DNA of 64,000 bases. Source: Variovorax sp. CF313 (lineage in GTDB: Bacteria > Pseudomonadota > Gammaproteobacteria > Burkholderiales > Burkholderiaceae_C). The stretch lies in assembly GCF_000282635.1 (NCBI RefSeq), contig NZ_AKIW01000015.1:1-64000 (forward strand), written 5' to 3'. The notes below the pieces were generated by a model that was not told the DNA's origin, ran no database searches, and worked only from the letters and a program-made list of their open reading frames with translations. Shown piece after piece: positions 55,924 to 64,000 of this stretch. Positions within the stretch are counted from its first letter, which is position 1, and each line of letters opens with the position of its first letter. Position numbers and translations under genes: made by a program.

Positions 55924-57186
55924 TTGAAGAAGAAAACCGCCGTCATCGGCGCCGGCTGGGCCGGCCTCGCCTGCGCAGTGGAAGCCACACGCCTCGGGCA
56001 CGCCGTCACGCTGTTCGAGGCCGCGCACATGCCGGGGGGGCGCGCACGGCGGGTCGACAACATGCACGGGCTGGCGCTCGACAACGGCCAGCACATCCTG
56101 ATCGGCGCGTACACCGCCACGCTGAAGCTCATGCGAGACGTTGGCGTGGACGTCGATGGCGCGCTGCTGCGCATGCCTCTCTCGCTGCGCTTCGCCGATG
56201 GCGGCGGGCTCAAGCTGCCGCGGCTGCCTGCGCCGCTCGACCTGCTGGCCGGCATCTTCACGGCGCGCGGCTGGACATGGCGCGACAAGTCTTCGCTGCT
56301 GCGCACCGCGATCCGGTGGCGGCTTGCAGGCTTTCGCTGCGCCAGCAGTACCACGGTCGCCGACTTGTGCGCAGGCCTCACGCCGCGCGTGATGCAGGAA
56401 TTGATCGAGCCGCTGTGCGTTTCCGCATTGAACACGCCCGTTGCGCAATCGAGCGGGGAAGTGTTCCTGCGCGTGCTGAACGACGCCCTGTTCAGCGGCA
56501 GCGGCGGCGCCGACCTGCTGCTGCCATGCGCCGACCTCGGCGCCCTGATGCCCGATGCCGCCATCCAATGGCTCATGAAGCACGGCGCAGCGGTGCGCAT
56601 CGGCGCCCGTGTGCGTGCCATCGCGCCGGATGCCGGACCGTGGCGCGTCGACGACGAGCTCTTCGACAAAGTCGTGCTGGCTTGCGCGCCATGGGATGCT
56701 GCGCGGCTGGTCCGCGCATCCGGACTGCCGGCCGAGCGCTGGTGCGGAACCACCGAAGCCCTGCGCTTCGAGGCCATCGCCACGGTCTATGTACGCGGCG
56801 CGACGCCGCTCGCCGAACCAATGCTCGCGCTGCGCAGCGATCCGGCCAGCGCACCGGCCCAATTCGCGTTCGACCGGGGCCAGCTCAGCGGCCTGCCCGG
56901 AGTGCTTGCCATGGTCGTAAGTGCCAACGAAACGCCGCGCGAGGCGCTGGAAGAACAGGTGATCGCGCAAGCGGTTGCGCAGTTGGGCCAGACGAAGCTG
57001 CAGCTCGTGCAGACCGTGGTCGAGAAGCGCGCCACATTCGCCTGCATCCCGGGGCTGTCGCGGCCGCCGATGGACATCGCCCCCGGCCTGCGAGCCTGCG
57101 GCGACTACATCGAAGGTCCCTACCCTGCCACGCTGGAGGGCGCGGTGCTCAGCGGGCTGGCAGCGGCGAAGGCATTGAACGCATGA
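55924..57186 (+). CDS. hpnE: hydroxysqualene dehydroxylase HpnE
   Basis: FAD-dependent amine-oxidase-fold enzyme that reduces hydroxysqualene to squalene. 420 residues. The N-terminal FAD motif VIGAGWAGLACAVEATRLGH is at 6-25 with an acidic residue closing it, and the C-terminal FAD segment RACGDYIEGPYPATLEGAVLSG is near 390. The start is a TTG at 55924 (reads LKKKTAV); no ATG is close enough to keep the Rossmann motif intact. No squalene-hopene cyclase gene is visible in the window. Confidence 0.9.
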   Translation: MKKKTAVIGAGWAGLACAVEATRLGHAVTLFEAAHMPGGRARRVDNMHGLALDNGQHILIGAYTATLKLMRDVGVDVDGALLRMPLSLRFADGGGLKLPRLPAPLDLLAGIFTARGWTWRDKSSLLRTAIRWRLAGFRCASSTTVADLCAGLTPRVMQELIEPLCVSALNTPVAQSSGEVFLRVLNDALFSGSGGADLLLPCADLGALMPDAAIQWLMKHGAAVRIGARVRAIAPDAGPWRVDDELFDKVVLACAPWDAARLVRASGLPAERWCGTTEALRFEAIATVYVRGATPLAEPMLALRSDPASAPAQFAFDRGQLSGLPGVLAMVVSANETPREALEEQVIAQAVAQLGQTKLQLVQTVVEKRATFACIPGLSRPPMDIAPGLRACGDYIEGPYPATLEGAVLSGLAAAKALNA

Positions 57187-57491
57187 CGACCGAACTGCGC
57201 TATCTCGATTTCGACTACAGCGAAGACACCGAAGGCCACGGCACCTTCGACGCGATGGCGTCGACCACGCCGGACAAGACACCCGAGGTGCGAGCTGAAA
57301 TCGCGCAGGTGCTCGATTGGGCCGAAGCCACGTTTCCCCATGCGCGCGGCGCCCTCGATGAAGGCGCGACCTGGGACTACGACCTGCAGCAGACGCACGA
57401 GGACAACCCGCGCTTCGACACCCTCACCCTCTCGCTGAGTGGCACCGCCGATTTCTGCGCCGCGCTGCGCGAGCAGTTCGCGCTGGGCTGA
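57183..57491 (+). CDS. small unknown protein co-translated with hpnE
   Basis: 102 residues, acidic, soluble, no signal or membrane helix. Mixed alpha/beta pattern with DFDYSEDTEGHGTFDAM at the start and LDWAEATFPHARGALDEG in the middle. The ATG overlaps the hpnE stop codon (ATGA), so it belongs to the squalene operon. I do not recognise the family. It could be a small accessory factor of the squalene enzymes or simply a passenger. Confidence 0.75.
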   Translation: MTTELRYLDFDYSEDTEGHGTFDAMASTTPDKTPEVRAEIAQVLDWAEATFPHARGALDEGATWDYDLQQTHEDNPRFDTLTLSLSGTADFCAALREQFALG

Positions 57492-57497
57492 AAAAGA

Positions 57498-58139
57498 TCA
57501 GGCCGCCTTGTTGCGCAAGCGCAGCAGGCTCAGCCCCAGCAGCACGAACGCCCCGCCCGACACCTTGTTGAAAACCCGCGTGCGGCGCGGGTCCGACAGT
57601 TGCTTGCGCAGCAGGCGCGCCAGCAGCACATAGAACGCATGCGACAGCACCGAGGCCGTCGCGAAGGTGGTCGTCAGCACCGCGAACTGCATGGCGAGCG
57701 GCGCATCCTGCGTCAGGAACTGCGGAAACAGCGCCGAGAAGAAAAGAATGCCCTTCGGATTCGTGAGCGCCACCGTCAGGCCGTGCCCGAACAGCCGCCA
57801 ACTGGAGCGCGGCGAACCCTCGGCCGACGTGCCCTGCAGGTCGGCGAACACGCTGCCCTGGCTGCGCCACTGCTTGATGCCCAGATAGATCAGGTAAGCG
57901 GCGCCGGCCACCTTTAGCACCATGAACGCATTGGCCGAGGTGGAGAGCACCACGCCCAGCCCGGCCATTGCCGCGGCGGAGACCATGAACAGCCCCATGG
58001 CGTTGCCGAGCGAACTGATCATCGCGCGGCGCGGACCCACGCTCATCGAATTCGAGACGGCGAGCAGCACGGCCGGACCCGGCGTGAACGCAACGAGCAG
58101 TGTCACGCCGCAGAAGAGGAGCCAGTTGGAGAAATGCAT
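57498..58139 (-). CDS. LysE/RhtB-family amino acid exporter
   Basis: 213-residue membrane protein with six helices. It shows the family start FTPGPAVLLAVSNSMSVGPRRAM near residue 18 and the internal LTVALTNPKGILFFSALFPQF near 122. These proteins export amino acids such as lysine, threonine or homoserine lactone; the substrate is unknown. It converges on the hpn operon with a 6-bp gap. Confidence 0.9.
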   Translation of the reverse strand: MHFSNWLLFCGVTLLVAFTPGPAVLLAVSNSMSVGPRRAMISSLGNAMGLFMVSAAAMAGLGVVLSTSANAFMVLKVAGAAYLIYLGIKQWRSQGSVFADLQGTSAEGSPRSSWRLFGHGLTVALTNPKGILFFSALFPQFLTQDAPLAMQFAVLTTTFATASVLSHAFYVLLARLLRKQLSDPRRTRVFNKVSGGAFVLLGLSLLRLRNKAA

Positions 58140-58255
58140 GTGGGTTTTTCCTGGCCGGAGCGCAGCCGCAAGACGTCGTGGCGCAAACTATAGTCAGGCC
58201 CATGAATCGCTGCAGACGCGGCGGCAATACCCCCTTCACAGCCGGAACAACATCC

Positions 58256-58561
58256 ATGGTCACCTGCTACCTGCGCTACATCGTCGACCCCTACAAGCTC
58301 AAGGAGTTCGAGCACTACGGCAGGCTTTGGATTCCGCTGGTCGAGAAGTTCGGCGGCCAGCACCACGGCTACTTCCTGCCCTCCGAGGGCGCGAACGACC
58401 TGGCCCTGGCGATGTTCAGTTTCCCGAGCCTGGCCGCGTACGAAAAGTACCGCGCCGACTCGATGCAGGACCCCGAATGCCAGGCCGCGTTCAAGTACGC
58501 GCAGGACACGCGCTGCTTCCTCAGCTACGAGCGCAGCTTCTTCCGACCGGTCTTCAAATAG
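58256..58561 (+). CDS. NIPSNAP-family protein
   Basis: 101 residues, one alpha/beta-barrel NIPSNAP domain: YLRYIVDPYKLKEFEHYGR at the start, KFGGQHHGYFLPSEG and later FSFPSLAAYEKYRADSM. The fold is dimeric ferredoxin-like; the activity is unknown. ATG 58256 has only a weak site (GCCGGAAC); an upstream ATG at 58202 would add 18 residues. Convergent with the HAD gene, which ends 4 bp away. Confidence 0.82.
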   Translation: MVTCYLRYIVDPYKLKEFEHYGRLWIPLVEKFGGQHHGYFLPSEGANDLALAMFSFPSLAAYEKYRADSMQDPECQAAFKYAQDTRCFLSYERSFFRPVFK

Positions 58562-58564
58562 CGC

Positions 58565-59296
58565 TCAGCCGCCCAGCGCCATGCACAGCGCGTGCAGGTT
58601 CGGCACGATCAGCTGCGGCCGCGCGCCGTGCACCCAGGGCCGCTCGTCGCGCACCAGCCAGGCCGCCTGCATGCCGGCATTGAGCGCGCCCACCACGTCG
58701 AGCTCGGCGTCGTCGCCGACGTGCAGCACGTCTTTCGGCAACAGGCCGACCGAAGCCGCGGCGGCGCGGAAGATCGGCGCGTGCGGCTTGCCGCTGCCGA
58801 AGGCGCGTGCATTGAAGGCGGTGCGAAACCAGCGGCCGACGCCGGTCTTGTGGATGTCTGCATTGCCATTCGAGACCGCGACCAGCGGATAGCGCTCGCT
58901 GAGCCACTTCAGCGCGGGCAGCGCGTCGTCGTACAGCGTCACGCGCTGGCGCTCCGCGAAGAAGGCGTCGAAGGCCGGGTCGGCCAGCGCCGGGTCTTCG
59001 CCAGCCCGCGTGAGCGCGGTGCGGATCGACTCACGGCGCAATGCGCTCAGGTCATGCGCGAGGTCGGAGCGCTCCTTGGCTGTGGCTTCGCGCAGCTCGC
59101 GCAGGATGCCGGGCGTCATCAGCAGCGAAGCCGTCTTCGGCGCCTCCCGCAGCAGCCATGCATGCAGCACGGCCTCGGCGCGTTCAATGGTCGGCCAGAT
59201 CGGCCACAGGGTGTCGTCGAGGTCGAGAGAGATCGCCGAGATGCGCTTGAGATCGAGGGGCGCGGCGCCCGCAGGCACCGGGGAAGCGGAAGTCAT
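58565..59296 (-). CDS. HAD-superfamily hydrolase
   Basis: 243 residues with all four HAD motifs: nucleophile Asp in LDLDDTLWP (about 24-32), VAVSNGNAD near 150, Lys in [10 protein letters not shown] near 176, and [12 protein letters not shown] near 199. It belongs to the phosphatase-like class with a helical cap (about 35-125). Substrate unknown; the family includes flavin-mononucleotide and nucleotide phosphatases. Divergent from hemH with 15 bp between start codons. Confidence 0.9.
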   Translation of the reverse strand: MTSASPVPAGAAPLDLKRISAISLDLDDTLWPIWPTIERAEAVLHAWLLREAPKTASLLMTPGILRELREATAKERSDLAHDLSALRRESIRTALTRAGEDPALADPAFDAFFAERQRVTLYDDALPALKWLSERYPLVAVSNGNADIHKTGVGRWFRTAFNARAFGSGKPHAPIFRAAAASVGLLPKDVLHVGDDAELDVVGALNAGMQAAWLVRDERPWVHGARPQLIVPNLHALCMALGG

Positions 59297-59311
59297 GCCC
59301 GAGAATATCGC

Positions 59312-60349
59312 ATGCCTTCGACCCACGAGAACGCCTCCTCAAGTACCCCGCGCACCGCTGTGCTCTGGTGTAACCTGGGTTCGCCCGACGCGCCCACCGC
59401 AGCCGCCGTTCGGCCCTATCTCGCCGACTTCCTGGGCGACCCGCGCGTGGTCGAAATCCCGAGGGCGATCTGGGCACTGATCCTGCACGGCATCATCCTG
59501 CGCACACGCCCGGCGAAGTCGGCCGCCAAGTACGCGAGCATCTGGACGCCCGAGGGTTCCCCCTTGAAAGTGTTCACGCAGAAGCAGGCCACGCTGCTGG
59601 CCGGCTGGCTCGGCGAGCGCGGCCACCGCGTGACGGTGCGCGACGCGATGCGCTATGCCAACCCGTCCATCGCTTCCCGCCTCGACGCGCTGCAGGCCGA
59701 AGGCGCCACGCGCGTGCTGGTGCTGCAGGCCTACCCGCAATACTCGGCCACCACCACGGCCAGCGTGATCGACGCGGTGAACGACTGGAGCCGCAGGCAG
59801 CGCCGCCTGCCGGAGTTCCGCTTCGTCAACGACTACCACGACGACCCGGCCTACATCGAAGCGCTGGCGCAAGGCATCGAGAAGCACTGGAAGGCCGAAG
59901 GCCGCGGCGAAGTGCTGCTGATGAGCTTCCACGGCATTCCCGCGCGCAACATCGCGCTGGGCGATCCGTACCAGTCGCAGTGCCTCGAGACCGCTCACCT
60001 GCTCGCGGCGCGGCTAGGCCTCACGGCCGCCCAGCACCGCGTCACCTTCCAGTCGCGCTTCGGCCGTGCCAAGTGGCTCGAGCCCTACACCGAGCCCACG
60101 CTGCGCGAACTCGGTGCCTCCGGCATCAAACGGGTCGACGTGGTGTGCCCGGGGTTCCCAGCCGACTGCCTGGAGACGCTCGAAGAAATCGCCATGGAAG
60201 GCCGCGAGGCTTTCATGCACGCGGGCGGCCAGGCCTTCAGCTACATCCCCTGCCTCAACGACAGCCCGGCATGGATCACCGCGCTCGCGGACATCGCCGA
60301 GCGCAACCTGGCGGGCTGGCCCACGCAACGGACATCCGTCATGGCATGA
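59312..60349 (+). CDS. hemH: ferrochelatase
   Basis: Inserts ferrous iron into protoporphyrin IX, the last step of haem synthesis, at the inner membrane. 345 residues. The family motifs are [12 protein letters not shown] near residue 17, metal-site His207 in LLMSFHGIP, and [17 protein letters not shown] near 277-293. ATG 59312 follows a short AGAATATCGC stretch without a strong ribosome-binding site. Convergent with the TlpA-like gene. Haem from here would also serve the cytochrome c and the aldoxime dehydratase. Confidence 0.95.
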   Translation: MPSTHENASSSTPRTAVLWCNLGSPDAPTAAAVRPYLADFLGDPRVVEIPRAIWALILHGIILRTRPAKSAAKYASIWTPEGSPLKVFTQKQATLLAGWLGERGHRVTVRDAMRYANPSIASRLDALQAEGATRVLVLQAYPQYSATTTASVIDAVNDWSRRQRRLPEFRFVNDYHDDPAYIEALAQGIEKHWKAEGRGEVLLMSFHGIPARNIALGDPYQSQCLETAHLLAARLGLTAAQHRVTFQSRFGRAKWLEPYTEPTLRELGASGIKRVDVVCPGFPADCLETLEEIAMEGREAFMHAGGQAFSYIPCLNDSPAWITALADIAERNLAGWPTQRTSVMA

Positions 60350-60385
60350 AGCGCATCGTCTCGTCGCCGGAATGACCAAGCGCGC

Positions 60386-60958
60386 TCAACCCGCCGGCCT
60401 GCGCGCCAGCAACACCTCGATGGCGGCCTCCATCTCGGCGTACTCCCCTTCGCCGAAGTGCTGCCGCATCACCTGCCCCTTGCTGTCGACCAGATAGAAC
60501 GCTGGCCAGTACTGGTTGTTGTAGGCCCTCCAGGTGGTGAAGCTGTTGTCCTGCGCCACCGGGTAGCGGATGTTGAAGCGCTCGATCGCGTCCTGCACGT
60601 TGCGCGTCGATTTTTCATACGCGAACTCGGGCGAATGCACGCCCACCACCACGAAGCCCTGGTCCTTGTACTTCTCGTACCAGCGCACCACGTGCGGCAG
60701 CGTGCGGATGCAGTTGATGCAGGAGTAAGTCCAGAAATCGACAAGCACCACCTTGCCGGCCAGCCCCTGCAACGTGAGCGGTTCCGAGTTGAGCCACTTG
60801 TCGATGCCCGCGAACTCGGGCGCCGTGCCGTAGTCTCGCAGGCCCAGCGACGCGGCCAGTGCACTGCGCGCCGGCCACCCGCCGCCTGCTGCCGTGACAA
60901 GCGCCAAGGCCCCCACGGCGAACCCCGAGAACGCCCTTCTGGACACCATGCTCTTCAT
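60386..60958 (-). CDS. TlpA-like secreted thioredoxin-fold protein
   Basis: 190 residues. Twin-arginine-like or Sec signal (SRRAFSGFAVGALALVTAAG, about 6-30), then a thioredoxin fold with the active-site Cys80-x-x-Cys83 in FWTYSCINCIRTLPH and a WPAFYLVD loop containing the cis-proline. Close to the redoxin domain of DipZ-like proteins and to TlpA/ResA. Likely reduces periplasmic disulfides; the partner is unknown. ATG 60958 chosen to keep the signal peptide compact. Confidence 0.87.
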   Translation of the reverse strand: MKSMVSRRAFSGFAVGALALVTAAGGGWPARSALAASLGLRDYGTAPEFAGIDKWLNSEPLTLQGLAGKVVLVDFWTYSCINCIRTLPHVVRWYEKYKDQGFVVVGVHSPEFAYEKSTRNVQDAIERFNIRYPVAQDNSFTTWRAYNNQYWPAFYLVDSKGQVMRQHFGEGEYAEMEAAIEVLLARRPAG

Positions 60959-61082
60959 GATCGCAACCTTGTTCGTGTCAGACCGACAGCGGTCAGGCGC
61001 GATTGTTTGCGGCGCACGCGCTGCGTGCGCATGTGTCACGGCAATTTGAAGTTTGTCCCGGCGCCGTGAAGGCGCCCGGTCT

Positions 61083-61589
61083 TCAGAACTTGCCCAGATA
61101 GTCCATCTTGCCGATCGGCATGCCCTTGTGGCGCAGCACGTCGTAGGCCGTGGTCACGTGGAAGAAGAAGTTGGGCAGCGCGAACTGCAGCAGGTAGCGC
61201 TGCGCGGTGAAATGCGCCTCGCCCTCGCGGGCCTTGATGGTCACGGGCCGCTCTTCCTGGCCGTCGATCAGCGCCCGGTCCACGCCCGCGAGGAAGTCGT
61301 GCGTCTTCGCGATGCGCGCCACCAGGTCGTCCCAGGTCTTTTCCTCATCGGGAAAGCTCGGCACGGTGATGCCCGCGATACGGGCCATACCCAGCTTCGA
61401 CGCGTCGCTCGCGCGCTGGATCTGGCCGGCCAGCGTGAGCATGTCGGGCGCGAGGCGCGCCTCGACCAGCGTGGCCGGATCGATGCCGTTGGCCTTGGCA
61501 TGCGCCAGGCTCTTGTCGAGAAAATGGGTGAGTTGTCCGAGTCCGCGGATGAAGACGGGCACGGACAGGTCGTACATCGAGAGCGCCAT
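61083..61589 (-). CDS. DUF1993-family protein
   Basis: 168 residues, all helical, with LSVPVFIRGLGQLTHFLDKS near the start and the C-terminal LPNFFFHVTTAYDVLRHKG typical of DUF1993 (DinB-like four-helix bundle). A conserved histidine in FFHVTTAYD and others could form a metal site, as in DinB proteins. Function unknown. Start at 61589; a second Met at 61577 is possible. Confidence 0.85.
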   Translation of the reverse strand: MALSMYDLSVPVFIRGLGQLTHFLDKSLAHAKANGIDPATLVEARLAPDMLTLAGQIQRASDASKLGMARIAGITVPSFPDEEKTWDDLVARIAKTHDFLAGVDRALIDGQEERPVTIKAREGEAHFTAQRYLLQFALPNFFFHVTTAYDVLRHKGMPIGKMDYLGKF

Positions 61590-61643
61590 GGTGTTCGAGG
61601 CCTTGTGGTTGGAATCGGCGGCGATTGTCACGCCGCCCGAGCC

Positions 61644-62519
61644 TCAGGATCCGGCCGCGCGAATAAACCCTTCGATCAGCTCCAGTTGTTCCGGCACGTT
61701 GAGCGCGGGCGCGTGGCCGCAGCCCTGGATTTCGACCACCTCCAGCAACCCGGCGGCGCCCGGCCCTCGCTGCTGCATCTGCTGCGTCACCTCGGGCAGC
61801 ACGAGGTCCGACTCCGCGCCGCGCAGGCACAGCACCGGCACCTCGATGGTGTCGTAGTGCGGCCAGATCAGGTAGTCGTTGTCGTGCGCGCTGAACTGGC
61901 GGACCATGGCCGGGTCGTAGTGCGGCGTGACGCGGCCGTCGGCCAGCCGGCGCGTGGAGCTTTCGGTCAGGCGCCTCCACTGCGCATCGCTGAGCCAGCC
62001 ATAGGGCTTGTAGACCGTGCGGAAGAAGGCCTCCAGCTCGGCCACTGTATCGAACGACGGCGGCTCGCCCGCATAGGCGCGGATGCGCTCGATGGCCGGC
62101 TGCGCCAGCTCGGGCGCGTTGTCGTTGAGCACCAGGCTCGCGATGCGCGCCTTCATGCGAGGCTCGAACAGGCCTGACGCGCAGACCGTGCCGATGGCGC
62201 CGCCCATCGAGGTGCCGACCCAATGCACACGCCCGAGCTGCAGTTCGTCGCACAGCGCATTGGCGATGCGCGCATAGAACGAGAGTTTGTATTCCTCGTC
62301 GGGCAGCGGGCTCCACTGACTCAGGCCGCGGCCGATGGTGTCGGGACAGATCACGCGGAAGCCGCGCGAGGCGAAGTGCTGCGCCAGCTCGTCCATGTCG
62401 CGGCAGGTGCGCGCCAGGCCGTGCCATGCGATGACCACCGGCGCCTCCGGCGCGCCCCAGTCGAGCCAGTGGATTTCGCGGCCCGCGAGCTGGGCGTAGC
62501 GGGAAAGTGGCAAGTTCAT
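61644..62519 (-). CDS. alpha/beta-hydrolase
   Basis: 291 residues with the alpha/beta-hydrolase fold: oxyanion HGLARTCRD near residue 33, nucleophile Ser104 in VGTSMGGA, and catalytic His near the C-terminus in GCGHAPALNVP. A cap domain lies at about 130-200. Probably an esterase, lactonase or C-C hydrolase; the substrate is not deducible. It lies on the same strand as DUF1993. Confidence 0.9.
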   Translation of the reverse strand: MNLPLSRYAQLAGREIHWLDWGAPEAPVVIAWHGLARTCRDMDELAQHFASRGFRVICPDTIGRGLSQWSPLPDEEYKLSFYARIANALCDELQLGRVHWVGTSMGGAIGTVCASGLFEPRMKARIASLVLNDNAPELAQPAIERIRAYAGEPPSFDTVAELEAFFRTVYKPYGWLSDAQWRRLTESSTRRLADGRVTPHYDPAMVRQFSAHDNDYLIWPHYDTIEVPVLCLRGAESDLVLPEVTQQMQQRGPGAAGLLEVVEIQGCGHAPALNVPEQLELIEGFIRAAGS

Positions 62520-62540
62520 TTCTGTGATTCCCTTTCAGGC

Positions 62541-62637
62541 GTGCCGCGGAACCGGCTTTGCCGGGCCGCTGGCACGGCCACCTGCAAGGGGGTGGGAGTA
62601 GCGACACGAAGTGCGCGAAGCCTGGGGGTGAGCTTCA
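62541..62637 (-). repeat. REP-like intergenic repeat, copy D
   Basis: On the minus strand it starts at the stop codon of the permease gene with TGAAGCTCACCCCCAGGCTT, then CGCGCACTTCGTGTCGCT and CCACCCCCTTGCAGG, and GGCCCGGCAAAGCCGGTTCC. It sits between the transporter and the alpha/beta-hydrolase. Confidence 0.82.
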
Positions 62638-63702
62638 TTTGGCCGCCCTCGCACGCAGTTTTCCGACGATGCCGGTGGGGAAGTAATAGACGGACAGCAC
62701 GAAAAGCACGCCCAGCCACAGAAGCCATCGGTCGGGCGACAGCAGCGCAGCCAGCCAGGGCAAGCCGCTCGCCGCCTCGCTGGCTATGCGCAGCAGGTCC
62801 TGCAGGTAGCTCTGCGCCACCACGAACAGCACCGCGCCAATGGCCGCGCCGTAGATCGTGCCCATGCCGCCGATCACCACGATCAGCAGCACATCGATCA
62901 TGATCTCGAAGCTCAGCGAGGTGTCGGGCCCGTTGTAGCGCAGCCAGACCGCGAGCATCGCGCCGGCCAGCGTGGCGAACAGCGCCGACAGCACGGCGGC
63001 CGTGGTGCGGTACACCACCACGCGGTAGCCGATGGCCTCTGCGCGGAACTCGTTCTCGCGGATAGCCTGCAGCACGCGGCCGAAGGGCGAGTTCACGATG
63101 CGCAGCAGCGCCAGCACCAGCACCACCGCCGCCACGAACAGCAGGTAGTAGCACAGCAGCCGGCCGTCGAGCGAGACGCCGAGGAAAGGCTCTTCCGCGA
63201 ACTCGAAGCTCGGCGAGATCAGTTCGGGCAGCTTGAAGGTCAGGCCGTCCTCGCCGCCGGTGAAGTCGGAAAGCTGCGAAGCCAGCGTCTGGAAGGCCGA
63301 GGCCACGGCCAGCGTGATCATCGCGAAGAAGATCGCGCGCACCCGCAGCGAGAACAGGCCTATGGCGAACGAGAGCAGCAGCGAGATCGCGAGCGAGGCG
63401 CCCAGCCCCACCAGCACCCCACCCCAGTTAGGCCCGAGCCGCGTCGCCGAGATCGCGATGCCGTACGCCCCGATGCCGAAGAACATCGTGTGCGCGAAGC
63501 TCACGATGCCGGTGTAGCCCAGCAGCAGATCGAAGCTCGCGACCAGCACCACGAACACCAGGATCTTGGCCGCGACGCTGAGCGCCTTCACGCCCGGGAA
63601 GATGAACGGCGCAAAAGCGAGCGCAATGAACAACGCGACCAGCAGCAGCGCGAGCAAGCGGCTGCGCGGCATGTCATTGGAGAGAAGTCGTTTCAGGAAC
63701 AT
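62635..63702 (-). CDS. branched-chain amino acid ABC transporter permease (LivM type)
   Basis: 355 residues, about nine to ten membrane helices. The LivM-type permease has SFDLLLGYTGIVSFAHTMFFGIGAY near residue 57 and the conserved late segment VIGGMGTIYGAAIGAVLF near 275. It is the membrane partner of the LivH-type gene upstream (14-bp gap). Substrates of such pairs include leucine/valine, urea and short amides. ATPase and binding protein genes are presumably beyond the right edge. Confidence 0.9.
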   Translation of the reverse strand: MFLKRLLSNDMPRSRLLALLLVALFIALAFAPFIFPGVKALSVAAKILVFVVLVASFDLLLGYTGIVSFAHTMFFGIGAYGIAISATRLGPNWGGVLVGLGASLAISLLLSFAIGLFSLRVRAIFFAMITLAVASAFQTLASQLSDFTGGEDGLTFKLPELISPSFEFAEEPFLGVSLDGRLLCYYLLFVAAVVLVLALLRIVNSPFGRVLQAIRENEFRAEAIGYRVVVYRTTAAVLSALFATLAGAMLAVWLRYNGPDTSLSFEIMIDVLLIVVIGGMGTIYGAAIGAVLFVVAQSYLQDLLRIASEAASGLPWLAALLSPDRWLLWLGVLFVLSVYYFPTGIVGKLRARAAK

Positions 63703-63716
63703 TGACGTCTTCTTTC

Positions 63717-64000
63717 TCAGCGATTTGCCACGGGATACACGCCCTGCGGACGCCACAGCAGCACCGCGACCATCAGGAAGATGCTCGCGAACTGCGTGAG
63801 CGTGGGCAGAAGGAAGCCGATGTAGTTGGTCATGAGCCCCACCAGCAGCGCACCGATCAGCGCCCCGCCGGTCGAACCCAGCCCGCCGATGATGATCACG
63901 ATGAAGATCAGCACGTTGACCTGCGCGCCCATCTGCGGCACGAGATTCTGCTGGAACAGGCCCCACATCACACCGCCCAGTCCGGCCAGCGCACTGCCCA
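63717..64000 (-). CDS. branched-chain amino acid ABC transporter permease (LivH type), partial
   Basis: The C-terminal 94 codons of a LivH-like permease; the frame stays open across the right edge (GSALAGLGGVMWGLFQQ, then VNVLIFIVIIIGGLGSTGGALIG and the final WRPQGV). The start lies outside the window. It precedes the LivM-type gene in the operon. Confidence 0.88.
   Translation of the reverse strand, partial: GSALAGLGGVMWGLFQQNLVPQMGAQVNVLIFIVIIIGGLGSTGGALIGALLVGLMTNYIGFLLPTLTQFASIFLMVAVLLWRPQGVYPVANR

Overview
The window is a gene-dense, GC-rich chromosomal segment of a betaproteobacterium. It is most probably Burkholderiales, family Comamonadaceae, and the gene content looks like Variovorax or a close relative. 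This placement rests on the order tig-clpP-clpX-lon, zapA followed by 6S RNA, malonate genes with an orphan Bug-type receptor, and the general protein character; no rRNA is present to confirm it. I see no insertion sequence, prophage, CRISPR array or plasmid gene.

Region 1 (1-7.7 kb) is a leftward cobalamin operon behind a cobalamin riboswitch: btuB, cobB, cobU, btuF, btuC, btuD, cobO. Most junctions overlap, and the operon probably continues past the left edge. Region 2 (7.7-11.7 kb) holds a ClcB-type channel, a ZapB-like coiled-coil gene, zapA, 6S RNA with its terminator, a TSUP permease and a universal stress protein. Region 3 (11.7-20.6 kb) is catabolic. An AraC regulator diverges from a nitrilase and a haem aldoxime dehydratase, which together make an aldoxime-to-nitrile-to-acid route. 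Converging on it is a malonate operon (matR, malonyl-CoA decarboxylase, Bug receptor, crotonase, matB).

Region 4 (20.6-31.8 kb) is mostly housekeeping: lgt, a LysR gene divergent from ilvD, a small Trp-rich protein, a monohaem cytochrome c, a membrane/coiled-coil protein, acs, a YqhA-type protein, a LysR/NAD(P)-binding protein pair and fumC. Region 5 (31.8-39.9 kb) has proVWX behind a long leader, with proX broken by an in-frame amber codon, then class I fumarase, murI, a secreted unknown protein, an internally deleted MFS gene and a DUF6806-like gene. Region 6 (39.9-47.6 kb) carries four tRNA genes (Leu-TAA, Cys-GCA, Gly-GCC, Leu-TAG), the protein quality-control block tig-clpP-clpX-lon and a TPR membrane protein.

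Region 7 (47.7-64 kb) has an RND efflux pair with a two-operator promoter, kup, the squalene genes hpnCDE with a co-translated small unknown gene, a LysE exporter, a NIPSNAP protein, a HAD phosphatase divergent from hemH, a TlpA-like thioredoxin, a DUF1993 protein, an alpha/beta hydrolase and the start of a LivHM-type transporter. A REP-like repeat of about 100 bp occurs four times between genes, at about 21.6, 24.5, 30.3 and 62.6 kb.

The features most worth following are the aldoxime dehydratase-nitrilase module, the malonate operon with an atypical crotonase and a triple half-site operator, the proX nonsense mutation, the MFS deletion remnant, the repeat family, and the hpnCDE-linked small gene.
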